Positions 1 to 5,410 of a stretch of 5,410 nucleotides of DNA are shown here, one piece after another. Source of the stretch: Chitinophagaceae bacterium. GTDB lineage: Bacteria > Bacteroidota > Bacteroidia > Chitinophagales > Chitinophagaceae. The position numbers and the translations under genes are program-made. The notes beneath the pieces were generated by a model. The model was not told the DNA's origin, did not search any database, and was given only the letters and a program-made list of their open reading frames with translations. The stretch's first letter is position 1; the number at the start of each line of letters is the position of its first letter. The stretch lies in the NCBI GenBank assembly GCA_021738605.1, contig JAIPBY010000165.1:1-5410 (forward strand). The letters run 5' to 3'.

Positions 1-35
1 CAATTCAAGTAGAACAACCCTTAAAATAAATCATC

Positions 36-1307
36 ATGAGTTTAATTGCCAGCATTCACGCAAGACAAATCCTCGACAGCCGCGGTAACCCTACAGTAGA
101 AGTTGATGTCATCACCGAAAGTGGTTTCATTGGCCGTGCAGCAGTTCCATCAGGCGCTTCCACCGGTAAGCACGAAGCCGTTGAGCTCCGTGATGGCGAC
201 AAAGCGGTTTATGTAGGAAAAGGTGTGTTGAAGGCCATCGAAAACGTGAATAATATCATTGCTCCCAAGTTGCTGGGTGTTCCGGTTACTGATCAAGCCC
301 TGGTTGACAGGATGCTGATTGAACTGGATGGCACTGCCAACAAAGCCAAACTGGGCGCCAATGCTACCCTTGCAGTGTCTATGGCAGTTGCCAAGGCAGG
401 TGCACAGGCCAGCAACCTCAACCTCTACAGGTACCTAGGTGGTGTAAATGCCATCACCCTTCCTGTTCCGTTGATGAACATCCTCAACGGCGGCGCACAT
501 GCCGACAACAAAATTGATTTCCAGGAATTCATGATCGTTCCAACAGGTGCGGCAACATTCAGCGAAGGTCTTCGTTGGGGTGTTGAAGTGTTTCACCAGT
601 TGAAAACAGTATTGAAGAAGAAAGGATACAGCACCAACGTTGGTGATGAAGGTGGATTTGCACCAGACATCCAAAGCAACGAAGAGGCGATTGAGACTGT
701 ATTGCAAGCGATTGAAGCCGCAGGATACAAGCCAGGTGAGCAGATCTTCATTGCCATGGATGCCGCTACAAGCGAAATGTACAATGAAGCCGACAATACC
801 TACAAGTTTTACAAGAGCTCAGGAAAAGTCATCAGCAGCGATGAGATGGTTGCTTACTGGACGGAGTGGGTAGACAAATATCCCATCATCTCCATCGAAG
901 ATGGTATGGCTGAAGACGATTGGGATGGCTGGAAGAAATTGACTGAAGCAGTGGGCGACAGGTGTCAGCTTGTGGGTGATGATCTTTTTGTAACCAATGT
1001 ACTGCGCTTGCAGGAAGGAATTGACAGGGGTATTGCCAACAGCATCCTTGTAAAGGTGAACCAGATCGGAACCGTTACAGAAACCATCAATGCTGTACGC
1101 TTGGCACAAACCAATGGCTATACTTCCATCATGAGCCATCGCTCTGGTGAAACTGAAGATACTACGATTGCTGATCTTGCTGTTGCATTGAATTGCGGAC
1201 AGATCAAAACCGGTTCTGCATCACGCACAGACCGTATGGCAAAATACAACCAGCTCCTTCGCATTGAAGAGGAGTTGGGCGTAAATGCAGTATATCCGAA
1301 AATGTAA
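36..1307 (+). CDS. eno: Enolase (phosphopyruvate hydratase)
   Basis: Cytoplasmic glycolytic enzyme (EC 4.2.1.11) that interconverts 2-phosphoglycerate and phosphoenolpyruvate, Mg-dependent and normally an oligomer. The 423-aa product has the usual bacterial length and is collinear with the family from the N-terminal motif ARQILDSRGNPTVEVDV onward. Visible active-site elements: the substrate loop SGASTGKHE near residue 40; GDEGG with the catalytic Glu205; the metal ligands Asp242 (AMDAATSE), Glu288 (SIEDGMAEDDW) and the Asp315/Asp316 pair (VGDDLFVTN); the enolase signature ILVKVNQIGT with catalytic Lys340; SHRSGETEDT; and Lys391 in QIKTGSASR. Roles are assigned by analogy with E. coli enolase. 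The start is fixed by the conserved N-terminus (MSLIASIHARQ); no Shine-Dalgarno is seen, only an A/T-rich leader, as is usual in Bacteroidota. Its promoter must lie mostly outside the window. A strong terminator follows 22 nt after the stop, so it is the last or only gene of its transcript. Nothing appears truncated or damaged. Confidence 0.98.
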   Translation: MSLIASIHARQILDSRGNPTVEVDVITESGFIGRAAVPSGASTGKHEAVELRDGDKAVYVGKGVLKAIENVNNIIAPKLLGVPVTDQALVDRMLIELDGTANKAKLGANATLAVSMAVAKAGAQASNLNLYRYLGGVNAITLPVPLMNILNGGAHADNKIDFQEFMIVPTGAATFSEGLRWGVEVFHQLKTVLKKKGYSTNVGDEGGFAPDIQSNEEAIETVLQAIEAAGYKPGEQIFIAMDAATSEMYNEADNTYKFYKSSGKVISSDEMVAYWTEWVDKYPIISIEDGMAEDDWDGWKKLTEAVGDRCQLVGDDLFVTNVLRLQEGIDRGIANSILVKVNQIGTVTETINAVRLAQTNGYTSIMSHRSGETEDTTIADLAVALNCGQIKTGSASRTDRMAKYNQLLRIEEELGVNAVYPKM

Positions 1308-1329
1308 TTATTGACAGATTTATACATGA

Positions 1330-1368
1330 GGGTTTAGGGTTTGTTTACATCCCTAAACCCTTTTTTTT
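1330..1368 (+). terminator. Rho-independent terminator of eno
   Basis: A perfect 10-bp inverted repeat, GGGTTTAGGG (1330-1339) against CCCTAAACCC (1351-1360), encloses an 11-nt loop and is followed immediately by eight T residues (1361-1368). It begins 22 nt after the enolase stop. There is no matching A-tract on the 5' side, so it should act only on + strand transcription. It separates eno from the glycerate kinase transcript. Confidence 0.93.
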
Positions 1369-1412
1369 AAGCACCTTTTTTAGTTGCTGTGACTTGGCCT
1401 AATAGCATATTG

Positions 1413-1493
1413 AATTACTTCAACCTCTTCAACTCCTTCAACCCCTTCAACTTCTCTCAACCTCCCTACACCTCTCTCAACCTTTTTCAAAAT
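1413..1493 (+). repeat. G-free CAAC-periodic leader before glycerate kinase
   Basis: From 1413 up to the T of the start codon at 1492 the + strand contains no G at all (81 nt of A, C and T, strongly pyrimidine-rich). Within it the unit TTCAACYYC is tandemly repeated. CAAC cores start at 1421, 1430, 1439 and 1448 (period 9), then at 1458, a degenerate TACAC near 1467, 1478, and CAAA at 1488 (period about 10), the last running into the ATG. No open reading frame is evident. As RNA this would be nearly unstructured, since neither G-C nor G-U pairs are possible within it. That could aid initiation in a phylum that rarely uses Shine-Dalgarno pairing, or it could be a decaying minisatellite. The repeat is seen directly; its function is inference. 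Confidence 0.75.
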
Positions 1494-2601
1494 GAAAATC
1501 CTCATCGCGCCAGACAAGTTCAAAGGCAGCATCGACTCCATCACACTGTGTAAACTCATACAGCAAGAGATTGCGGAAATACATCCCGATGCTGAGGTGG
1601 AATCCTATCCCATGGCAGACGGCGGTGATGGATATTCCTCCATCATCAAACATTATTTTGGCACCAAAGATGCCCAGGCATTGACGGTTGATCCATTGAT
1701 GAGACAGATCAAAGCCAGTTACCAGATCTCAGCGGATGGAACTGCTGCGTATATTGAAATGGCAGCCGCCAGCGGATTGGCATTGCTTGACAACCATGAG
1801 CGGAATCCGATGAAGACATCCAGCTACGGCACTGGCTTGTTGATCCTGGATGCCATCAAAAGAGGCGCCAAAGAGATTTATCTGGGCATAGGAGGAAGCG
1901 CCACCAATGATGGCGGCATCGGCATGGCAGATGCGTTGGGGTACATGTTCCTTGACAAAAACGGGGATCCACTGGAACCCTGTGGAGAGAGCCTTTCTTC
2001 CATCACTGAAATTGTCATGCCAGAAACAGACCTCCTGGAAGACATTCATTTTACCGTGGCCTATGATGTCAGCAATCCATTTTTTGGACTCGATGGTGCA
2101 GCACATGTATACGCGCCGCAAAAAGGGGCAGATGCAGCACAGGTGGATGAATTGGATGAAGGATTGAAAAACCTTGATGCTGTTTTCATGAAATATTTTG
2201 GGAGGTCCATTGAAGTGGCTCCTGGTTCAGGAGCTGCCGGCGGAATGGGTGGCGGTTGCGATGTATTTCTTGGTGCCAGGTTGGTGCCGGGCATTGATTA
2301 CCTTATAGAATCAGTTTCACTGGAAGAAAAAATCGCTGCTGCAGATATTATCATCACTGGGGAAGGACGGCTGGACGAGCAATCCTTTCAGGGCAAGGTA
2401 ATTGGCAAGCTGGTGGATCAGGCCAGAAAGCATGGTACAAAGCTCTATGCCATTTGCGGTGAAACAGCAATGAACATCAAGGACCTCAATGCCATGGGTG
2501 TTGATAGGGTGGTGGCGCTGTCAGCGTTTGCCGGTTCTTCGGCTGAGTCAATCGCCCAGCCAGAGAAGTTTCTGTCTGCGGCAATAAAAAAAATACTTTA
2601 G
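1492..2601 (+). CDS. glxK: Glycerate kinase, GlxK/GarK family (glycerate 2-kinase)
   Basis: ATP-dependent kinase that phosphorylates D-glycerate in the cytoplasm. Family members such as E. coli GarK/GlxK are known to form 2-phosphoglycerate (EC 2.7.1.165). The 369-aa product matches the usual family length of about 370-380 aa. Visible family motifs: the N-terminal APDKFKGS (residues 6-13); MADGGDG (41-47); the glycine-rich GIGGSATNDGG (132-142), likely part of the nucleotide or substrate cleft; GSGAAGGMGGG (245-255); and ITGEGRLDEQSFQGK (288-302) near the C-terminal part of the active site. The start MKILIAPDKFKGS is the canonical N-terminus; there is no Shine-Dalgarno, and the ATG directly abuts a G-free repeat leader. 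The terminator after eno implies a separate promoter in 1369-1491, but I could not identify one. The stop is followed after 9 nt by an exported glycosidase gene, so the two are probably one operon. An A8 run (2586-2593) sits just before the stop. The family is near certain; the 2-phosphate specificity rests on family knowledge. Confidence 0.94.
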   Translation: MKILIAPDKFKGSIDSITLCKLIQQEIAEIHPDAEVESYPMADGGDGYSSIIKHYFGTKDAQALTVDPLMRQIKASYQISADGTAAYIEMAAASGLALLDNHERNPMKTSSYGTGLLILDAIKRGAKEIYLGIGGSATNDGGIGMADALGYMFLDKNGDPLEPCGESLSSITEIVMPETDLLEDIHFTVAYDVSNPFFGLDGAAHVYAPQKGADAAQVDELDEGLKNLDAVFMKYFGRSIEVAPGSGAAGGMGGGCDVFLGARLVPGIDYLIESVSLEEKIAAADIIITGEGRLDEQSFQGKVIGKLVDQARKHGTKLYAICGETAMNIKDLNAMGVDRVVALSAFAGSSAESIAQPEKFLSAAIKKIL

Positions 2602-2610
2602 ATTTAAGGT

Positions 2611-4806
2611 ATGATGCGATTGCCAGTTTTTTTTCTATGCGCCCTATTGGGTTTTCAGTTAGCAGATGCACAAACATTGAAATGGGACAACCAGTTTGAT
2701 CAGTCTGTTCCAGAAGATTGGCTGGTGAAGCCCATCAATACAAAGGCCAATGTGTTCCAAAAGGAAAATGGCGGAGATCTTGTTTTGTACAATGGTCTTG
2801 TGCGCAGAAGTTTTAAGGTTTCTCCCAATTTTGCCTGTTATGATTTTCAGAACATGGCTAACGGCCAACAGTTGCTTCGCGCCATTAGGCCGGAAGCCAA
2901 GCTTACCATTGATGGAAAGGAATACAATGTTGGAGGAGTGGTTGGTCAAAAGGAAAAAGCATACCTGCAACAGGAATGGATGAAGGACTTCAAGGCCGGG
3001 GAAGGAGATTTTATTTTTGCTGGATATGCTGTCACTGATATCAAACCCTACATCAATTGGAAGCGAACAACCTGGGCATCGGTGAACAAACAGGCAACAG
3101 GAAAGTCATTGGCCGTCAGCTTCAGGTCTTCAGTTACCTCACTCAAAGACCTCTCCGTTGTTGTTCATTATGAGCTTTACGATGGCATCCCTCTTGTTGT
3201 CAAGTGGGTGGAGCTCATCAACAAAAGCAATAACAACATTGTGGTGAACAGGATTGTCAATGAGTCACTTGGGCTTGTTGAAGAAGAGAGTGCGGTGGTA
3301 GGATCTCCAGAGCAAATGAAAAAACAACATGGCATCTATGTTGAGACCAATTATGCCTTCAATAATGCCATGCGGTATGATATCAGCGACCAGACCACCC
3401 ATTGGGTAACCGATTCATCCTATACTTCCCAGGTCAACTACAATTACCAGACGCCCTGCGTTTTGGAAGTCTATCCTGAAAAAGTAAGAGCAGTTGTACT
3501 TGCCCCTGGTGAAACCATCAAATCACCCAGAACACATGAGTTGTTGATGGACAGCTATGATCGGGAAAGAAGGGGGATGATGATCCAGCGCATGTATGCT
3601 ACTGTTGCGCCCTGGACAACACAGAACCCTATTTTCATGCACCTCGTCAGCCGCAATGATGAACAGGTGATTACAGCGGTGGACCAGTGTGCTGCAACCG
3701 GTTACGAGGCCCTGATCCTCAGTTTTGGAAGCCATTGCAACATGGAAGATACCAGTGCTGCGAACATCGCCCGCTGGAAGAAGCTGACGGATTATGCCCA
3801 CAGCAAGGGTATTTTGGTGGGGAGTTATTCTTTGTTCAGCAGCAGGAGGATCAATGATGAAACCGATGTGATAGATCCCAAAACAGGCAAGCCTGGTGGC
3901 GCATTCTTTGGGAACGCACCCTGCATGGGAAGCCAGTGGGGGTTGACCTATATCAGCAACCTGAAATACTTCATCACCAAAACGGGTTTTGATTTGTTTG
4001 AAAATGATGGTCCTTACCCAGGGGATGTTTGTGCTTCAACGGTTCATCCTGGCCACAAAGGGTTGGATGATTCACAGTGGAGACAAATGGAATTGCAAAA
4101 GGAATTGTATCGCTGGTGCAATGAGCATGGTGTGTACGTCAATGCCCCTGATTGGTATTTTCTGGATGGCACCCACAAGATTGGCATCGGTTATCGCGAA
4201 GTCAATTTCTCACTTTCCCGCGATCAGCAAAAAATCCTGAACAGGCAGAATATTCACGACGGCACTTTTGAAAAACTGCCCTCGATGAGCTGGGGTTTTG
4301 TGCCGCTGACCAGGTACCAGGGTGGTGGACCAGAGGCCGTGCTTGAGCCATTGAAGGATCACCTGAAAGACTATGAAATGTTGATGGTGCAGTACTATGG
4401 CGCTGGTGTGCAGGCCTGTTACCGGGGCCCCAGGCTATACGATACCACCACTACCAAGGCACTTGTTTCCAACACGGTTTCCTGGTACAAAAAATACCGC
4501 GACATCCTGAATGCACCCATCGTGCATCTGAGAAGGGCAGATGGTCGTGACTGGGATGGCTTTATGCATGTAGGCCCCACTTTAAAGGATAAGGGTTTTG
4601 TGCTGCTTTTCAACCCCACCAATGAAACCGTTATCAGGAACATCAATCTTCCACTGTACTATTCTGGCTTGAAAGGGAAGATCAGTGTTCGGCAGAAGGA
4701 CGAGGCCGAAACAATCTCAGTTGTTTCATCAAACCAAACCATCAATCTGACTGCAAGCATACCTGCCGGCGGCTATACCTGGTATGTGATAAGGAATGTC
4801 AATTAG
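2611..4806 (+). CDS. Exported glycoside hydrolase, alpha-galactosidase-like (clan GH-D / GH36-like)
   Basis: Probably a secreted or periplasmic glycosidase of 731 aa. A signal peptide is clear: Arg3, a hydrophobic core at residues 5-17, and an ADA|Q cleavage site after Ala20. Cys10 lies inside the core without a lipobox, so a lipoprotein is unlikely. Residues 21 to about 330 look like an all-beta N-terminal domain, as in GH36. From about 335 (PWTTQNPIFMHL) to about 620 the pattern suggests a (beta/alpha)8 barrel, with LILSFGSHCNMED (369-380) and FDLFENDGPYPGD (460-472). The latter sits where clan GH-D enzymes carry the nucleophile motif (KxDxN or fDyfKwDg types), which makes Asp466 the candidate nucleophile; Glu464 stands where Lys is common. 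A candidate acid/base is Asp538 (SLSRDQQ), 72 residues on, with Glu530 as an alternative. KGFVLLFNPTNE (661-672) opens a C-terminal beta domain. Two ATGs adjoin (2611, 2614) and either could start. The gene lies 9 nt after glxK. Substrate unknown; other GH-D specificities or a non-galactosidase role remain possible. Confidence 0.75.
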   Translation: MMRLPVFFLCALLGFQLADAQTLKWDNQFDQSVPEDWLVKPINTKANVFQKENGGDLVLYNGLVRRSFKVSPNFACYDFQNMANGQQLLRAIRPEAKLTIDGKEYNVGGVVGQKEKAYLQQEWMKDFKAGEGDFIFAGYAVTDIKPYINWKRTTWASVNKQATGKSLAVSFRSSVTSLKDLSVVVHYELYDGIPLVVKWVELINKSNNNIVVNRIVNESLGLVEEESAVVGSPEQMKKQHGIYVETNYAFNNAMRYDISDQTTHWVTDSSYTSQVNYNYQTPCVLEVYPEKVRAVVLAPGETIKSPRTHELLMDSYDRERRGMMIQRMYATVAPWTTQNPIFMHLVSRNDEQVITAVDQCAATGYEALILSFGSHCNMEDTSAANIARWKKLTDYAHSKGILVGSYSLFSSRRINDETDVIDPKTGKPGGAFFGNAPCMGSQWGLTYISNLKYFITKTGFDLFENDGPYPGDVCASTVHPGHKGLDDSQWRQMELQKELYRWCNEHGVYVNAPDWYFLDGTHKIGIGYREVNFSLSRDQQKILNRQNIHDGTFEKLPSMSWGFVPLTRYQGGGPEAVLEPLKDHLKDYEMLMVQYYGAGVQACYRGPRLYDTTTTKALVSNTVSWYKKYRDILNAPIVHLRRADGRDWDGFMHVGPTLKDKGFVLLFNPTNETVIRNINLPLYYSGLKGKISVRQKDEAETISVVSSNQTINLTASIPAGGYTWYVIRNVN

Positions 4807-4817
4807 CCATTCAATTC

Positions 4818-4837
4818 ATTACGTATTAATACGTAAT
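4818..4837. promoter_or_regulatory. Perfect 20-bp palindrome, possible operator or weak terminator
   Basis: ATTACGTATTAATACGTAAT is its own reverse complement over all 20 bases and lies 11 nt after the glycosidase stop. It contains two TACGTA hexamers whose centres are 10 bp apart, one helical turn, as expected for a dimeric helix-turn-helix repressor site. As RNA it could fold into an 8-bp stem with a TTAA loop. A T6 run (4845-4850) follows only after a 7-nt gap, so it would be a poor intrinsic terminator. I do not recognise it as the site of a named regulator. Confidence 0.5.
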
Positions 4838-4879
4838 TGCCCAATTTTTTGAACCAACGTTTAAACATTGTTCAACTGC

Positions 4880-4907
4880 TGATGTTTCTTTGCAGCATAA
4901 AACATCA
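4880..4907. promoter_or_regulatory. Inverted repeat in the leader of the SnoaL-like gene
   Basis: TGATGTTT (4880-4887) and AAACATCA (4900-4907) are perfect 8-bp inverted arms separated by 12 nt, ending 6 nt before the ATG at 4914. The span includes TTTCTTTG (4885-4892), which matches the Bacteroidota -7 element TAnnTTTG in all but its second base. No TTTG lies at the usual distance upstream, so the promoter call is weak. The repeat could be an operator or an mRNA hairpin near the start codon. Confidence 0.35.
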
Positions 4908-4913
4908 AACAAA

Positions 4914-5270
4914 ATGAGTTATTCAGACAAAATCAAGGACATCTACGATATGATGTCAAAAGGACAAATGATCGAAGCATTTGACAAGTATTATGGTGAA
5001 AATGTTTCAATGGTCGATCTTGGTCATGGTGAACCTACAGTAGGCAAAGCCGCCAACAGGGAAAGAGAACTGGCCTTTGTTGGAATGATTGAGGAATTCC
5101 ATGGCATGGGTGTGGATGCTGTTGCAGCAGACGAAGAAAATGGTGTTACCATGATTGAGAACTGGATGGACGTTACATTGAAAGGCATGGGCAGGGTTCA
5201 ATACAAGCAAGTGGCCGTTCAGCGTTGGGAAGGCGATTTCATCGTTGATGAGAAGTTTTACCACAACTGA
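4914..5270 (+). CDS. SnoaL-like / NTF2-fold small protein
   Basis: A 118-aa cytoplasmic protein without signal peptide or membrane segment. The pattern is typical of the NTF2-like superfamily, SnoaL-like branch: an N-terminal helix (DKIKDIYDMMSKGQMIEAFDKYY), then FDKYYGENVSMVD, a GKAANRERE helix segment, and C-terminal strands ending in VQYKQVAVQRWEGDFIVDEKFYHN, the usual 'W-x-G/D-x-I-x-x-E-x-x-F/Y' ending. The fold is a cone-shaped alpha+beta barrel that may bind a small ligand or act as an isomerase or hydratase; no specific reaction can be read from the sequence. The ATG at 4914 (MSYSDK) is preferred over an in-frame TTG at 4890, which would add eight non-conserved-looking residues, sits in an inverted repeat and overlaps a possible -7 element. 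It is separated from the glycosidase by 107 nt holding a palindrome, and followed by its own terminator, so it is probably monocistronic. Length is normal for the family. Confidence 0.85.
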   Translation: MSYSDKIKDIYDMMSKGQMIEAFDKYYGENVSMVDLGHGEPTVGKAANRERELAFVGMIEEFHGMGVDAVAADEENGVTMIENWMDVTLKGMGRVQYKQVAVQRWEGDFIVDEKFYHN

Positions 5271-5291
5271 AATCACACTAAATTATTGGCG

Positions 5292-5317
5292 GGCGGAGGA
5301 TACTCCGCCTTTTTTTT
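5292..5317 (+). terminator. Rho-independent terminator of the SnoaL-like gene
   Basis: GGCGGAG (5292-5298) pairs perfectly with CTCCGCC (5303-5309) around a four-base GATA loop, followed at once by eight T residues (5310-5317). It starts 22 nt after the stop codon. There is no A-rich tract on the 5' side, so it is directional for the + strand. Confidence 0.93.
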
Positions 5318-5337
5318 GCCCAAATTTCAAAAAAGAT

Positions 5338-5368
5338 TTTGCTTATTCAATATAAGTCTATAAATTTG
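5338..5368 (+). promoter_or_regulatory. Bacteroidota-type promoter (-33 TTTG, -7 TAnnTTTG) for the tRNA
   Basis: TTTG at 5338-5341 and TAAATTTG at 5361-5368 match the Bacteroidota primary sigma factor elements in every specified base, with a 19-bp spacer that falls in the usual range. The expected transcription start is around 5374, about 10 nt before the predicted tRNA 5' end, giving the short leader typical of tRNA genes. The preceding terminator insulates it from the upstream gene. Confidence 0.8.
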
Positions 5369-5383
5369 GTGGACTAAACACAA

Positions 5384-5410
5384 TGTCACGTGGCCGAGGG
5401 GTTAGGCAGA
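5384..5410 (+). tRNA. tRNA gene, 5' part only (probably tRNA-Cys), cut by the window edge
   Basis: The segment TGGCCGAGGGGTTAGGCA (5391-5408) reads as T8, G9, D-stem GCC (5393-5395), A14, a GG-containing D-loop, and the returning GGC (5405-5407). The seven bases before T8 (5384-5390) would be the 5' acceptor strand. The anticodon would fall at about 5416-5418, outside the window, so identity is not shown. The D-arm resembles Bacteroidota tRNA-Cys genes as I remember them; tRNA-Ser or tRNA-Leu are alternatives because they share GTGGCCGAG. The exact 5' end is uncertain by one base: starting at 5384 puts U at position 1, which is uncommon. Confidence 0.68.

Noticed and set aside
435..1327. Several antisense open frames of 67-106 codons opposite enolase
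   Set aside because: They lie opposite a highly conserved gene, show no recognisable protein motif and are typical shadows of codon bias on the coding strand.
1384..1412. Possible promoter for glxK (TTG at 1384-1386 and a sequence ending in TTG at 1412)
   Set aside because: The downstream octamer GCATATTG matches only three of the six fixed bases of TAnnTTTG, so a promoter cannot be supported there.
2606..2610. AAGG before the glycosidase start as a Shine-Dalgarno
   Set aside because: It ends one base before the first ATG and only four before the second, too close for effective pairing, and the other genes here have no such element.
2611..2670. Lipoprotein signal peptide at Cys10 of the glycosidase
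   Set aside because: Cys10 lies inside the hydrophobic core without a lipobox, whereas a standard signal peptidase I site (ADA|Q) is present after residue 20.
4859..4866. GTTTAAAC palindrome in the gap before the SnoaL-like gene
   Set aside because: An 8-bp A/T-rich palindrome is short enough to occur by chance and has no supporting context.
4890..4913. In-frame TTG start extending the SnoaL-like protein by eight residues
   Set aside because: The extension falls inside an inverted repeat and a possible -7 element, and the ATG at 4914 gives the normal family N-terminus.

Overview
The window looks like chromosomal DNA of a member of the Bacteroidota, most likely Chitinophagaceae or a close relative (family level is inference). 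Reasons: the start codons lack convincing Shine-Dalgarno sequences; the promoter before the 3'-terminal tRNA matches the Bacteroidota -33 TTTG / -7 TAnnTTTG pattern exactly; and the protein set (enolase, GlxK-type glycerate kinase, a large exported clan GH-D-like glycosidase, an NTF2/SnoaL-like protein) suits that phylum. All genes lie on the + strand.

Layout. 36-1307: enolase (eno), complete, closed by a textbook intrinsic terminator (1330-1368). 1369-1491: a non-coding gap whose last 81 nt contain no G on the + strand and carry a CAAC motif repeated every 9-10 nt, running straight into the next start codon. 1492-2601: GlxK/GarK-family glycerate kinase. 2611-4806: an exported protein of 731 aa resembling alpha-galactosidases of clan GH-D, only 9 nt after the kinase and probably co-transcribed with it. 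4807-4913: a regulatory-looking gap with a perfect 20-bp palindrome and a second inverted repeat next to the following gene. 4914-5270: a small SnoaL/NTF2-like protein with its own terminator (5292-5317). 5338-5368: a strong Bacteroidota-type promoter, followed by the 5' end of a tRNA gene (probably tRNA-Cys) cut by the window edge.

How the genes fit together. GlxK/GarK-type kinases are known to make 2-phosphoglycerate, which is the substrate of enolase, so the first two genes can form a short route from glycerate to phosphoenolpyruvate, although a strong terminator shows they are separate transcription units. The kinase and the exported glycosidase look like one unit, linking carbohydrate cleavage outside the cytoplasm with entry of a three-carbon acid into lower glycolysis; that functional link is inference. 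No mobile element, CRISPR array or obvious defence system is visible. The least ordinary items are the G-free repeat leader before glxK, the palindrome after the glycosidase gene, and the atypical nucleophile motif of the glycosidase.
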